64,000 nt of DNA from an uncultured Porphyromonadaceae bacterium (GCA_946414395.1 CAMKOE010000001.1:62001-126000); one strand, 5' to 3'. Shown: positions 43,500 through 53,619, numbered from the stretch's first letter. Program-made: numbers and translations. The notes: generated by a model not told the origin, from the letters alone.

Positions 43500-46298
43500 T
43501 TAGTTCATGACTATACGCAGTCGCGTGTGTGGCCACAGGGCTGCAATGTAGTTGTTGAGCAGGTCTTGGGTCAGGGTGGGGAAGATGTGGTCAAATCCTG
43601 CGATAATATCCACTCCCAAGGCTCGTAACTGCAGGGCACGCAGCCAGTAATTGTTGGTCTGCATGGCATCTTCATGCTGGATGCCCACCCGCTCTTTCAT
43701 CTTGTTGAACAGGTCTTCGCTCACTCCGCTATTGAAGATGGCATTAACCGCATAATCGGCATAGGTCAACATGCTGTCCCTGTCGGCGATATTGGTCTCA
43801 AACTCATAGTTGATCATCCACCGGTCATGATAGATGGATAATGTGCCGTCACAGGCCACGTCATAGGTGCCGTGCTTCTCGTGCCGCAAGAAGGTCAACA
43901 GTGCGGTGCCAACCGATTCGCCCACCAGATCCATCATGAACTCGTCGTCATAACTGTACCTCTTGTCGCCCATGATGCTGACATAGACCGAGGTCTTGGG
44001 GTTGCGCATGGGCACATTGAAGAAGTTGTCGATTTCTCCAGTCGCCATCGCGGGACGATAGGAGGCATGGCTCTCCCTCACGCCGTCGTCGGGCAAGGAC
44101 GCGAGGTAACGCCTGATCCAGGGCCTCACCTCATCGATGTCAAAAGCGCCAACGATCGAGAACGAAAAGTCACCCGCACTAGCCACCCGCTGGCGGTATA
44201 ATTGCAACACGCGGTTGCCGTCGAGCAGGTCCACCTCCTCGGGCCTGATGTTGCGGTACATGGGATTTCCATGATAAATCGTGCTGCCGATGGAGTCACT
44301 GTAAACCATCTTGGGGTTGTAAAGCGATTGGGACAATTGAGAGCGGATGCGGGTCTTCACGCCTTGATAGGCTTCCTCGTCCAGACTGACGTCGGTGAAA
44401 TAAAGGTAGCACAGTTGCAGCAACGTCTCCAGGTCGGCACTCTGGCACCCGCCGCTCAGTTGCTCATTGGCATCGTTGAGGATAAACGACAATCCCAGTT
44501 GGCGCCCGCTCATCATGCGGTTGAGTTGGTTGATGGTGTGGCCGCCCAGGGCACAATTCTCAATGACTTGATCCATGAGCCGCACATTCACGTCGGCCGT
44601 GTCGCCATAGGCCCATTCTCCGCCCAGGCTGAAGGCGTTGAACAGCACCTCGTTGTTCTTGAACTTGGTGGGTTTCAATCTGACGGTTGCCCCGTTGCGC
44701 AGGGTCATTGTCGTGATGCCCGTTGATTCCTCATAGGTCTCATTGATAATGGCGCCCATCGTGGGCTCATTGTCAATCAGGCTCTGGTCGGCCGCCATGT
44801 CGATATAGGCGGTTTGAGGCGTATTCATAATGCGGTTGAAGTGGGCGATCACGTCGCGAGAGGTGGGATAGCGGCTTGTGGTCCCAATCGATTGCGGCCC
44901 TGAAATGAGGACGCTCACGTTGTCCTTGCCGATGATCTGTCTCACATATGCGTTGATATCGTCCAGAGAGATGAGTTTGGATTCATCAAGCAACATCTGG
45001 GATTCGGCAACAACCCCAGGGATGTATCCCCCGTTCTCATAGTGGTCGATGTACTCATCCACATATTCCCTGCTGGTGCGCTTGTTGGCTTCGAGTCGCA
45101 GATTATCATAGACTGATTGGACATTGCGGCGGGCCCTCTCAAGTTCGCTGGCAGTGAAGCCATGTTGCAGTACCCGTGCCGCATGAGTGATGAGCGAGTC
45201 AAGGGCTTCGAGTGTGCGGCCTTCCTTGGTGATAACGGCAAGGGTCAGCGCGTCGGTCGTGCGTGTGACCAGATACTTGCGGTCATATACCATACCATAG
45301 TCAATGGGAGAAGACTGCGTGCGCGCCATCTCGTCAAGGCGGTCGTTGAACATGTACTGCACGAGCGTTGAGATGATATTGTGCCGCAGGTGAGTTCGGG
45401 TATTGCGCAATTCCATCGGCATCTGCCGATGCTTGAACATCAGATAGGTCATCGAGTTTGACGCCTCGGGGTCGGTGTGCAGCGCGTAGTTGATGCCCTC
45501 ATGGTCGGGAATCTTGCCCAAGTCGTCACTTGGCGCTGGACTGTCTCGCCTGGGAACACTGCCCATGATCTGCTTGACCATCACTTCCATGCGAGCAGCA
45601 TCAATATCGCCAACGATAACCACCGCCTGGCGGTCGGGGCAGTACCAGCGATGATAGAATGACAGCAAACCACCGTGGGTGGCGTTGCGCACAACCGTCA
45701 TGTCGCCGATGGGGATGCGATAGGCATATCGGCTGCCGGACAGCAGGATAGGCAGTGTGTTCTCATACATGCGCATCGTCTGGTCGGCATGCATGCGCCA
45801 TTCCTCTTGAATGACGCCCTGCTCCTCCTCGATGGCGCGGTCATCAAAGTTGAGTTCGAAGGACAAGTCCTTGAGCATCAGCAGGACCGAATCGAGCAAT
45901 TCTATACGTCCCGTGGGTACATTGGAAATCTGGAAGCGGGTGTCGTCAAATCCCGTCGAGGCATTGATGTCGCGACCATAGGACACCCCGTTGTTTTGGA
46001 GCATATCGACCATGGCGATGCCCGGAAAGTTGCGGGTGCCTTGAAAGGCGATATGCTCGATGAAGTGTGCCAGGCCTCGTTCATCATCCTCCTCGACAAG
46101 AGATCCTGTGTTCTGCACAAGCCAGAACTCGGCTCGCCCCTTGGGCTGCTCGTTGTGGCGGATGTAATAGGTCATGCCGTTCTCCAGCCGCCCTGTCCTC
46201 AACTCGGGATCAACAGGCAACTCCTTCTCCCTGCCCCATGCCGCTGGCACAGCCAGCAAGGCGATAATAGCAAATAATACCCCTCGTCTCAATACCAT
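43500..46298 (-). CDS. M16 family zinc metallopeptidase
   Basis: Exported pitrilysin-like protease of 932 residues with signal peptide (about 1-22, MVLRRGVLFAIIALLAVPAAWG). The inverted zinc motif HFIEH (78-82) and the downstream EEEQGVIQEEWRMH glutamate (about 157-170) mark an active N-terminal M16 domain. Further M16 modules follow, lacking a second HxxEH, as is normal for this family. In Bacteroidetes such proteins are periplasmic peptidases of unknown substrate. It follows the cyclo-ligase gene by 60 bases in the same orientation, so the two may be cotranscribed. Confidence 0.92.
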   Translation of the reverse strand: MVLRRGVLFAIIALLAVPAAWGREKELPVDPELRTGRLENGMTYYIRHNEQPKGRAEFWLVQNTGSLVEEDDERGLAHFIEHIAFQGTRNFPGIAMVDMLQNNGVSYGRDINASTGFDDTRFQISNVPTGRIELLDSVLLMLKDLSFELNFDDRAIEEEQGVIQEEWRMHADQTMRMYENTLPILLSGSRYAYRIPIGDMTVVRNATHGGLLSFYHRWYCPDRQAVVIVGDIDAARMEVMVKQIMGSVPRRDSPAPSDDLGKIPDHEGINYALHTDPEASNSMTYLMFKHRQMPMELRNTRTHLRHNIISTLVQYMFNDRLDEMARTQSSPIDYGMVYDRKYLVTRTTDALTLAVITKEGRTLEALDSLITHAARVLQHGFTASELERARRNVQSVYDNLRLEANKRTSREYVDEYIDHYENGGYIPGVVAESQMLLDESKLISLDDINAYVRQIIGKDNVSVLISGPQSIGTTSRYPTSRDVIAHFNRIMNTPQTAYIDMAADQSLIDNEPTMGAIINETYEESTGITTMTLRNGATVRLKPTKFKNNEVLFNAFSLGGEWAYGDTADVNVRLMDQVIENCALGGHTINQLNRMMSGRQLGLSFILNDANEQLSGGCQSADLETLLQLCYLYFTDVSLDEEAYQGVKTRIRSQLSQSLYNPKMVYSDSIGSTIYHGNPMYRNIRPEEVDLLDGNRVLQLYRQRVASAGDFSFSIVGAFDIDEVRPWIRRYLASLPDDGVRESHASYRPAMATGEIDNFFNVPMRNPKTSVYVSIMGDKRYSYDDEFMMDLVGESVGTALLTFLRHEKHGTYDVACDGTLSIYHDRWMINYEFETNIADRDSMLTYADYAVNAIFNSGVSEDLFNKMKERVGIQHEDAMQTNNYWLRALQLRALGVDIIAGFDHIFPTLTQDLLNNYIAALWPHTRLRIVMN

Positions 46299-46358
46299 CC
46301 TGAAGTAATCAATGAGATAAAGTGTTGTTTAAGTATGGCGAGATTGCATCTCGCCCAA

Positions 46359-46931
46359 TTATTGGAATAGTTCAACTCGATCTTCACTGGCGATGACGCC
46401 ATCGCTGGTAACCACGCAGTCCAGCGGGCGGTCGTGGGGCTCAACGGGGACCTCGTCAACCAGTTGGAAATCACACACCACGCCGATGGTCGGGCAACTG
46501 GTGTTGCTCAACAGCCGGTCATAGAAGCCCTTGCCGCGTCCCAAGCGGTTACGCTTGCCGTCCAGTGCCACGGCAGGCACGATGATGAGTTCCAGGCATG
46601 AGGCATCAACGGGATCGCCCACAGGCTCACCGATGTGGAACTTGTTGTTGTCGTCCAGGCTTTGAGAGCCATGATAGGGGACGATTTCCAGATCATCGCC
46701 CTTGACGCGAGGCAGATAGATGTTCTTGCCGTCGGCAAGCCACTGGTTCACGCTCTCGTGGGTGGGCAATTCGTCGGGCAGTGACCAGTAGCACAAGATG
46801 TGCTGCGCCTGTTGCCACACGGGCATCGCCTTGATTGTGTTGAATACCATGTCGGCCTCCACTTCACGCAGGGCTACGGGTGTGATGGCCTTTAATTGCT
46901 TGATTTGCTGTCTGAGTTCCTTCTTTGTCAT
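46359..46931 (-). CDS. 5-formyltetrahydrofolate cyclo-ligase
   Basis: Converts 5-formyl-THF to 5,10-methenyl-THF with ATP. 190 residues, with the N-terminal basic helix (KKELRQQIKQLKAITP), the substrate region YWSLPDELPT, and the C-terminal nucleotide-binding loop GKRNRLGRGKGFYDRLL. Its promoter -7 box lies on the minus strand at 46963-46955. Confidence 0.92.
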   Translation of the reverse strand: MTKKELRQQIKQLKAITPVALREVEADMVFNTIKAMPVWQQAQHILCYWSLPDELPTHESVNQWLADGKNIYLPRVKGDDLEIVPYHGSQSLDDNNKFHIGEPVGDPVDASCLELIIVPAVALDGKRNRLGRGKGFYDRLLSNTSCPTIGVVCDFQLVDEVPVEPHDRPLDCVVTSDGVIASEDRVELFQ

Positions 46932-46954
46932 TCCTTATACGTTATTTTATCACT

Positions 46955-46963
46955 GCAAAGGTA
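46955..46963 (-). promoter_or_regulatory. -7 box of the cyclo-ligase gene
   Basis: Minus strand reads TACCTTTGC, 24 bases before the ATG. Confidence 0.6.
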
Positions 46964-47137
46964 ACGTTTTTTCATTATTGTTGATGATGGGATCGGGTTA
47001 ATAGTTCAAAAGTCATCTTAATTTATGGTGAAGCAGTGTGGGACAGATTCAATCTGAATTAATTAGAGACTGATGGTGATTGGCGCTGAAATGATAGATA
47101 AAATCTTTTTTTTCAAAGAAAAAAGTGGCGTTTGGGC

Positions 47138-47167
47138 TTGTGAATCAGGATTTTTTTGTACCTTTGC
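47138..47167 (+). promoter_or_regulatory. Promoter of rpsA
   Basis: TTG (47138-47140), 18-base spacer, TACCTTTGC (47159-47167). The leader to ATG 47231 is about 57 bases. The preceding stretch back to 46964 is intergenic and shows nothing else recognisable. Confidence 0.65.
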
Positions 47168-47174
47168 AGTCGCG

Positions 47175-47198
47175 CTTTTCGGGAACGTGTCCGAAAAG
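47175..47198 (+). promoter_or_regulatory. 5' hairpin in the rpsA leader
   Basis: CTTTTCGG (47175-47182) and CCGAAAAG (47191-47198) form a perfect 8-bp stem with loop GAACGTGT, right at the predicted 5' end of the mRNA. It is a candidate for S1 autoregulation or 5' protection; no U-tract follows, so it is not a terminator. Confidence 0.5.
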
Positions 47199-47230
47199 GC
47201 TGTTTAACTAACTTATTATTAACTTTTTAA

Positions 47231-49048
47231 ATGAGCGAAGAATTAAAAAATTCTCCAATCGCCGATTTTGATTGGGACGCCTATGAGAAAGGCGAGACCA
47301 AAAGAGACAAATCTTTTGAGGAACTGGAAAAAACCTACGACAACTCCTTGAACAAGTTCCAGGAGAACGAAGTGACCGAAGGTACTGTTATCTCGATTAA
47401 CAAGCGCGAGGTAGTGGTTAACATCGGTGCTAAGTCGGACGGCATCATTCCCGTTAGCGAATTCCGTTACAACCCTGACCTCAAGGTGGGTGACACTGTT
47501 GAAGTGTATGTAGAGAACCGTGAGGACAAGAAGGGTCAACTCGTGCTGTCGCACAGTCGTGCGCGTCAGGCCAAGAGTTGGGATCGCGTTAACGAAGCGC
47601 TTGAGAACAACGAGATCATCAAGGGTTACATCAAGTGCCGCACCAAGGGTGGTATGATCGTCGATGTATTTGGCATCGAGGCCTTCTTGCCCGGTTCGCA
47701 GATCGACGTACGCCCCATCCGCAACTATGATGACTACGTTGACAAGACTATGGAGTTCAAGATCGTGAAGATCAACCAGGACTTCCGCAATGTTGTTGTG
47801 AGCCACAAGGCTCTTATCGAGGCCGAACTCGAGCAACAGAAGAAAGAGATCATGTCCAAACTCGAGAAGGGTCAGGTACTCGAGGGTACCGTTAAGAACA
47901 TCACCAACTACGGTGTGTTCATCGACCTGGGTGGCGTGGACGGTCTGATTCACATCACCGATCTGTCGTGGGGTCGCGTTAACAATCCCGCCGACATCGT
48001 TCAACCCGAGCAGAAACTCAACGTCGTTATCCTCGACTTCAATGAGGAGAAGAACCGCATCGCCCTGGGTCTGAAGCAACTGCAGCCGCATCCCTGGGAT
48101 GCCCTGGATCCCAACCTCAAGGTGGGTGACCACATCAAGGGTAAGGTTGTCGTTATGTACGACTATGGTGCATTCGTTGAGGTGGCTCCCGGTGTTGAGG
48201 GCCTGATTCACGTGAGTGAGATGAGTTGGTCGCAGCGTCTGCGTCCCGCTCAGGACTTCATGAAGGTGGGCGACGAGGTCGAGGCCGTTATCCTGGCTCT
48301 GGACCGCGAGGACCGCAAGATGTCGCTTGGCATCAAGCAACTCACCAACGATCCTTGGGACACCATCGAGGAGAAGTACCCCGTTGGCAGCAAGCACACC
48401 GCCAAGGTGCGCAACTTCACCAACTTCGGTATCTTTGTTGAGATGGAAGAGGGCGTTGAGGGCCTGATCCACATCAGCGACCTGTCGTGGACCAAGAAGA
48501 TCAAGCACCCGAGCGAGTTTACCAAGGTTGACGCTCCCATCGACGTTGTCGTTCTCGACATCGACAAGGAGAACCGTCGCCTGAGCCTCGGCCACAAGCA
48601 ACTCGAGGAGAACCCCTGGGAGACCTACGAGACCATCTTCACCCGTGGCAGCGTGCACGAGGGTACCATCAGCGAACTCACCGAGCGTGGTGGCCAGATC
48701 CGTCTGGATCCCTACGGCGTTGAGGGCTTCGCTACTCCCAAGCACCTCACCAAGGAGGATGGCACCACCGCCAAGCAGGGCGAGACCTTGATGTTCAAGG
48801 TGATCGACTTCAACAAGGACAGCAAGCACATCATTCTGTCTCACAGCCGCATCTTTGAGGATGAGCAGCGCAATGAGGCCCGCAAGGCACGCCGTCAGGC
48901 TGCTGCCAGCAAGCCCGCTGCCGAGGCCGCTCCCGTGGCACCCCAGGTAGAGAAGACCACCCTGGGTGATGTTACCGACCTGGCTGCCCTCAAGGCTCAA
49001 CTCGAGAAGGACGAGAGCAAGAATGACGCTCCCAAGACCGAGGAGTAA
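47231..49048 (+). CDS. rpsA: 30S ribosomal protein S1
   Basis: mRNA-binding ribosomal protein needed for translation initiation, 605 residues. Six S1 (OB-fold) repeats are visible, with starts near residues 50 (EGTVISINKREVVVNIGAKSDGIIPVSEF), 135, 220 (EGTVKNITNYGVFIDLGGVDGLIHITDLSWGRV), 305, 392 and 480. An Ala/Glu/Lys-rich tail (about 550-605) is probably flexible. Monocistronic with its own promoter, structured leader and strong terminator. Confidence 0.97.
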   Translation: MSEELKNSPIADFDWDAYEKGETKRDKSFEELEKTYDNSLNKFQENEVTEGTVISINKREVVVNIGAKSDGIIPVSEFRYNPDLKVGDTVEVYVENREDKKGQLVLSHSRARQAKSWDRVNEALENNEIIKGYIKCRTKGGMIVDVFGIEAFLPGSQIDVRPIRNYDDYVDKTMEFKIVKINQDFRNVVVSHKALIEAELEQQKKEIMSKLEKGQVLEGTVKNITNYGVFIDLGGVDGLIHITDLSWGRVNNPADIVQPEQKLNVVILDFNEEKNRIALGLKQLQPHPWDALDPNLKVGDHIKGKVVVMYDYGAFVEVAPGVEGLIHVSEMSWSQRLRPAQDFMKVGDEVEAVILALDREDRKMSLGIKQLTNDPWDTIEEKYPVGSKHTAKVRNFTNFGIFVEMEEGVEGLIHISDLSWTKKIKHPSEFTKVDAPIDVVVLDIDKENRRLSLGHKQLEENPWETYETIFTRGSVHEGTISELTERGGQIRLDPYGVEGFATPKHLTKEDGTTAKQGETLMFKVIDFNKDSKHIILSHSRIFEDEQRNEARKARRQAAASKPAAEAAPVAPQVEKTTLGDVTDLAALKAQLEKDESKNDAPKTEE

Positions 49049-49070
49049 TCCCATTCAAAATCATCTTTTA

Positions 49071-49103
49071 AAAACCGGTGTCCAATTGATGGATGCCGGT
49101 TTT
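49071..49103 (+). terminator. Terminator of rpsA
   Basis: Fourteen-bp stem with two G-T pairs (AAAACCGG...CCGGTTTT outer part, ATTGA loop) followed by a T-run, 22 bases after the stop. Confidence 0.85.
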
Positions 49104-49286
49104 TTTAGTATTCCAGAGGGCCCAACAGGCCCGTTGGATGGATATTTGGACAGTTTTGAATAAATATTTGTGTAAAAATTTCCGTAATTAAAAAAAACAC
49201 ACTAATTTTACACCGTCAAATACCGGACATAATCCTATTCAATACGAGACAAATAACAACTATAACTAATTCATTTCAAAAACAAA

Positions 49287-51194
49287 GTGAAAATACTTTC
49301 AATTAACGACCTAAACAGTCTGAGGAAGCGTGCCCAACAGGCGTTGGCGCTGCGCGAGGAAAGTTCCGACAGCGAGTCGGAGCAGTGTTGTGGTCTTGCC
49401 TCGGGAGCCGATCACCTGCAAGTGCTGTGCTGCGGTGGTACCGGTTGCAAGGCATCCAACAGCCACAAAATTGTTGATAACCTCAAGGCTGCCATCGAAG
49501 AGAATGGTATCGCCGACAAAGTTGAGGTCATCACTACCGGTTGCTTCGGCTTCTGCGAGAAAGGACCGATCGTGAAGATTATCCCCGACAACACCTTCTA
49601 CACCCAGGTCAAGCCTGAGGATGCTGTGGAGATTGTCAAAGAGCACATCATCGGCGGTCGCCGTGTTGAGCGTCTGCTCTATGTTGACCCCAAGACCCAA
49701 AAGTCCGTTAGCGACAGTAAGCACATGGACTTCTACCGCAAGCAGATGCGCATCGCATTGCGCAACTGCGGCTTTATCGATCCCGAGAACATCGAGGAGT
49801 ACATCGCCCGTGACGGCTATCAGGCTATTGCCAATGCGCTCCTCAACCAGACGCCCGAGGAGGTGATTGACATCATCAAGGCATCGGGCCTGCGTGGTCG
49901 TGGCGGCGCTGGCTTCCCCACCGGCATGAAGTGGGGCTTTGCCCGCGGTTATGAAGCCGACGAGAAGTATGTGGTCTGCAATGCTGACGAGGGCGACCCC
50001 GGCGCATTCATGGACCGCTCCATCATGGAGGGTGACCCCAACTCGGTGATTGAGGCAATGACCATCTGCGGTTACTGCATCAATTCACACAAGGGTCTGA
50101 TCTACATCCGTGCCGAGTATCCTCTGGCAGTGCACCGCCTGAAGATTGCCATCCAGCAGGCTCGTGAATATGGTCTGCTCGGCAAGAAGATCCTGGGCAC
50201 CGACTTTGATTTTGACATCGAGATCCGCTATGGCGCTGGTGCGTTTGTCTGCGGTGAGGAGACCGCCCTTATCCACTCGATGGAGGGTAAGCGTGGTGAG
50301 CCCACCCTCAAGCCTCCCTTCCCCGCCGAGGCCGGTTACAACATGAAGCCGACCAACGTTAACAACGTCGAGACGCTGGCCAATGTGCCCATCATCCTGA
50401 CCAAGGGCGCTGACTGGTTTGCCTCGATCGGCACCGAGAAGAGCAAGGGTACCAAGGTGTTCGCCCTGGCTGGTAAGATTAATAATGTGGGACTTATTGA
50501 GGTCCCCATGGGCACCACCCTGCGCGAGATTATCTACGACATCGGTGGTGGCGTGAAGAATGACAAGCAGTTCAAGGCTGTTCAGACTGGTGGCCCCTCA
50601 GGCGGTTGCTTGACTCAAAAGCACCTTGACACCCCCATCGACTATGAGCACTTGACCGCTGCAGGCTCAATGATGGGTTCTGGCGGTATGATTGTCATGG
50701 ACGAGGATGACTGCATGGTCAGCGTGGCCAAGTTCTACCTCGAGTTCACCGTCGACGAGAGTTGCGGTAAGTGCACTCCCTGCCGCATCGGCAACAAGCG
50801 TATGCTTGAGATCCTTACCCGCATCACCGAGGGCAAGGGCACCATGGAAGACCTTGATCGCCTCAAGGAACTTGGCGAGATCATCAAGGACACCGCCCTG
50901 TGCGGCCTGGGTCAGACCTCGCCCAATCCTGTGTTATCGACTATCAACAACTTCTGGGATGAGTATGTCGAGCATGTGAAACAGCACACTTGCCGTGCTA
51001 AGCAGTGCAAGGCCCTCGTGACCTACAGCATTGAAGCCTCCAAGTGTAAGGGCTGCGGCGCTTGTGCCCGCAAGTGCCCTGCCAACGCCATCATCGGCGA
51101 CATGCGCAAACCTCACATTATTAACCCCTTCGAGTGCATCCGCTGCGGTATGTGTAAGTCCAATTGCCGCTTCGACGCCATCTCGGTTTATTAA
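49287..51194 (+). CDS. hydB: NADH-binding subunit of trimeric [FeFe] hydrogenase (NuoF/HndC-like)
   Basis: Electron-input subunit linking NAD(H) to the hydrogenase, 635 residues, GTG start. N-terminal thioredoxin-like [2Fe-2S] domain (45-130; Cys49, 54, 86, 90). NuoF core with FMN loop GLRGRGGAGFPTGMKW (201-216), NADH-site GAGAFVCGEETAL (316-328) and [4Fe-4S] motif SCGKCTPCR (492-500). A C-terminal 2[4Fe-4S] ferredoxin domain (about 585-632, CKGCGACARKC and CIRCGMCKSNC) is diagnostic of HydB/HndC as opposed to complex I NuoF. First of three genes hydB-hydA-hydC. No consensus promoter is seen in its 180-base upstream gap. Confidence 0.94.
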   Translation: MKILSINDLNSLRKRAQQALALREESSDSESEQCCGLASGADHLQVLCCGGTGCKASNSHKIVDNLKAAIEENGIADKVEVITTGCFGFCEKGPIVKIIPDNTFYTQVKPEDAVEIVKEHIIGGRRVERLLYVDPKTQKSVSDSKHMDFYRKQMRIALRNCGFIDPENIEEYIARDGYQAIANALLNQTPEEVIDIIKASGLRGRGGAGFPTGMKWGFARGYEADEKYVVCNADEGDPGAFMDRSIMEGDPNSVIEAMTICGYCINSHKGLIYIRAEYPLAVHRLKIAIQQAREYGLLGKKILGTDFDFDIEIRYGAGAFVCGEETALIHSMEGKRGEPTLKPPFPAEAGYNMKPTNVNNVETLANVPIILTKGADWFASIGTEKSKGTKVFALAGKINNVGLIEVPMGTTLREIIYDIGGGVKNDKQFKAVQTGGPSGGCLTQKHLDTPIDYEHLTAAGSMMGSGGMIVMDEDDCMVSVAKFYLEFTVDESCGKCTPCRIGNKRMLEILTRITEGKGTMEDLDRLKELGEIIKDTALCGLGQTSPNPVLSTINNFWDEYVEHVKQHTCRAKQCKALVTYSIEASKCKGCGACARKCPANAIIGDMRKPHIINPFECIRCGMCKSNCRFDAISVY

Positions 51195-51209
51195 AATTTC
51201 GATAGCATC

Positions 51210-52979
51210 ATGGAAGAAAAGAATATGATCACTCTCACGATAGATAAACATGAGGTTAATGTGCCCGCAGGGACAATGCTGCTCGAAGCCGCCAAGACTG
51301 TCGGCATCAGCATCCCCACGTTGTGCCACATCGACCTGAAGGGTACCTGTGTTCAGAACATGCCCGCCTCGTGCCGCATCTGTGTGGTCGAGGTTGAAGG
51401 CCGCCGTAACCTGGCTCCCGCCTGTGCCACCCGCGTCACTCCGGGCATGGTTGTTCACACCAACAGCGCACGCGTTATCCGCGCCCGCAAGACTGTTGCC
51501 GAACTCATGCTCAGCGACCACCCCAATGACTGCTTGACCTGCCCCAAGTGCAGCGATTGCGAGTTGCAGCGTCTGGTAATGCGTTTCAACATCCGCCAGA
51601 TGCCCTTCAACGGTGGTGAGCAGAGCGAGCGCAAGCAGGAACTCACTCCCGCCATTACCCGCAACATGGAGAAGTGCGTTTATTGCCGCCGTTGCGAGAG
51701 CGTTTGTAACAACGTGCAGTCGGTCGGCGTCCTGAGCGCCATCCGCCGTGGCTTCAACACCACGATTGCTCCCACGTTTGACCAGATGTTCACCGACACC
51801 AACTGCACCTATTGCGGCCAGTGTGTCGCCGTCTGCCCGACGGGAGCCCTCACCGAGCACGATTACACCAATCAACTCATGGACGACCTCACCAACCCCG
51901 ACAAGGTGGTTGTGGCTCAGCCCGCACCCGCCGTGCGTGTCGCACTGGGCGAAGAGTTCGGCATGAAGCCCGGCACTATCGTTACCGGCAAGATGGCCAC
52001 CGCGCTGCGTGATCTGGGATTTGACTATGTGTTCGACACCGACTTTGCCGCCGACCTCACTATCATGGAAGAGGGTCACGAGATCCTGCAACGCCTCAAC
52101 AAGTTCCTTGCAGGCGACAAGGACGTGAAGTTGCCCATCATGACCTCGTGCTGCCCGGCATGGGTGAATTTCTACGAGCATGAGTTCCCCGATCTGCTGG
52201 AATATCCCTCAACCGCCAAGTCTCCCGCTCAGATGTTCGGCGCTATTGCCAAGACCTACTGGGCCGAGAAGATGGGTATCCCCCGCGAGAAACTCGTGGT
52301 TGTATCGGTAATGCCGTGCTTGGCCAAGAAGTATGAGTGCGGACGTGACGAGTTCAAGGTTGACGGTAATCCCGATGTTGATTACAGCATCTCGACCCGC
52401 GAGTTGGGACGCCTGATCAAGCGTGCCAACATCGACTTCACCAACCTGCCCGACAGCGACTTTGATTCACCTCTGGGCGAATCGACGGGTGCTGGTGCCA
52501 TCTTTGCCAACACGGGTGGTGTGATGGAGGCAGCATTGCGAACCGTCTATGAGGTGCACACGGGTAAGACCCTGCCTCACATCGAGTTTAATGACGTTCG
52601 TGGTTTGGACGGCATCCGTGAGGCCGAAATCGACCTGAATGGCTTCACGCTGCGCGTGTGCATCGCTCACACCCTGAGCAATGCCCGCAAGGTGATGGAA
52701 CTGCTGCGTGCCGGCAAACTCAACTACCACGTGGTTGAGGTGATGGCATGCCCCGGTGGTTGCATCGGTGGTGCAGGCCAGCCCTATCACCACGGCAACA
52801 TCGAGATTCTCAAGGCCCGTGCCGCTGCCGTCTATCGCGAGGATGAGGGCAAGGCATTGCGCAAGAGCCACGAGAACCCCGACATCCAGAAACTCTACAA
52901 GGAATTCCTGGGTGAGCCTTGTGGCGAGAAAGCACATCACCTGCTTCACACGCACTATTTTGATAAATCCATTCATTAA
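51210..52979 (+). CDS. hydA: [FeFe] hydrogenase catalytic subunit (HydA, group A3-like)
   Basis: Produces or consumes H2 at the H-cluster; 589 residues, cytoplasmic. N-terminal [2Fe-2S] ferredoxin fold (1-80), His-ligated [4Fe-4S] site HPNDCLTCPKCSDC (104-117), 2[4Fe-4S] domain (about 156-215, CVYCRRCESVC and CTYCGQCVAVC). H-cluster motifs are TSCCPAW (312-318), MPCLAKKYE (368-376) and EVMACPGGCIGGAGQP (510-525). The partner set HydB + NuoE-like protein identifies the trimeric, probably electron-bifurcating type known from Thermotoga and Moorella. It lies 15 bases after hydB. Confidence 0.96.
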   Translation: MEEKNMITLTIDKHEVNVPAGTMLLEAAKTVGISIPTLCHIDLKGTCVQNMPASCRICVVEVEGRRNLAPACATRVTPGMVVHTNSARVIRARKTVAELMLSDHPNDCLTCPKCSDCELQRLVMRFNIRQMPFNGGEQSERKQELTPAITRNMEKCVYCRRCESVCNNVQSVGVLSAIRRGFNTTIAPTFDQMFTDTNCTYCGQCVAVCPTGALTEHDYTNQLMDDLTNPDKVVVAQPAPAVRVALGEEFGMKPGTIVTGKMATALRDLGFDYVFDTDFAADLTIMEEGHEILQRLNKFLAGDKDVKLPIMTSCCPAWVNFYEHEFPDLLEYPSTAKSPAQMFGAIAKTYWAEKMGIPREKLVVVSVMPCLAKKYECGRDEFKVDGNPDVDYSISTRELGRLIKRANIDFTNLPDSDFDSPLGESTGAGAIFANTGGVMEAALRTVYEVHTGKTLPHIEFNDVRGLDGIREAEIDLNGFTLRVCIAHTLSNARKVMELLRAGKLNYHVVEVMACPGGCIGGAGQPYHHGNIEILKARAAAVYREDEGKALRKSHENPDIQKLYKEFLGEPCGEKAHHLLHTHYFDKSIH

Positions 52980-53008
52980 TTGACTCGAAATTAAGCATAA
53001 ATCACGAT

Positions 53009-53500
53009 ATGAAGAATAAAGAAATCAAACTGGCGTGTACCGTCGTTCAACAGGTTGAGGAAATCTGTGACAAGCATGGTAATAAACCTGGTGAATTGAT
53101 TAACGTGCTGCACGAGTGCCAGGCACTGAATGGCTACCTGCCCATGGAGATGCAGCGCATCATCGCCCGCAAGTTGGGCGTGCCCGCATCCAAGGTCTAT
53201 GGCGTGGTGACGTTCTACTCCTTCTTCACCATGACCCCCAAGGGCAAGCACCCGATTTCGGTCTGCCTGGGTACCGCATGCTATGTGCGCGGTTCCGAGC
53301 GCCTGCTTGAGGAAATCAAGCGCATCCTCAACATCGAGGTGGGCGAGACCACACCTGACGGCAAGTTCTCGCTCGACTGCCTGCGCTGTGTGGGCGCCTG
53401 CGGTCTTGCTCCCGTAGTCATGATCGGCGAGCATGTGTATGGCCGTCTTGAGGTGAAAGACGTTCGCAAGATCCTTGATGATGTTGCCGCCAATGACTGA
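53009..53500 (+). CDS. hydC: NuoE-like [2Fe-2S] subunit of the hydrogenase (HydC)
   Basis: A 163-residue thioredoxin-like ferredoxin subunit, third component of the trimeric hydrogenase. Helical N-terminus with the LHECQALNGYLP motif, then the cluster-binding segment CLGTACYVRG and C-LRCVGACGLAPV, giving the C-x4-C ... C-x3-C ligand set. It lies 29 bases downstream of hydA; in many other genomes this gene comes first, so the order is inverted here. Confidence 0.94.
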   Translation: MKNKEIKLACTVVQQVEEICDKHGNKPGELINVLHECQALNGYLPMEMQRIIARKLGVPASKVYGVVTFYSFFTMTPKGKHPISVCLGTACYVRGSERLLEEIKRILNIEVGETTPDGKFSLDCLRCVGACGLAPVVMIGEHVYGRLEVKDVRKILDDVAAND

Positions 53501-53619
53501 TTGACAAAACACTAAACATCACTAATTTATTAATTGAGCAGGGCGCTCGGATTCATCCGGGTACCCTGCTCTTGTCTGTGGTTGTTGACGATGTTGTGAA
53601 GAAAAAAATGACAACCTCG

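Noticed and set aside
47243-49054. 603-codon frame antisense to rpsA
   Set aside because: It is the mirror frame of a GC-biased, highly expressed gene; rpsA on the plus strand has full family identity.
50934-52181. 415-codon minus-strand frame across the hydB-hydA junction
   Set aside because: It crosses two well-supported genes on the other strand and has no family resemblance.
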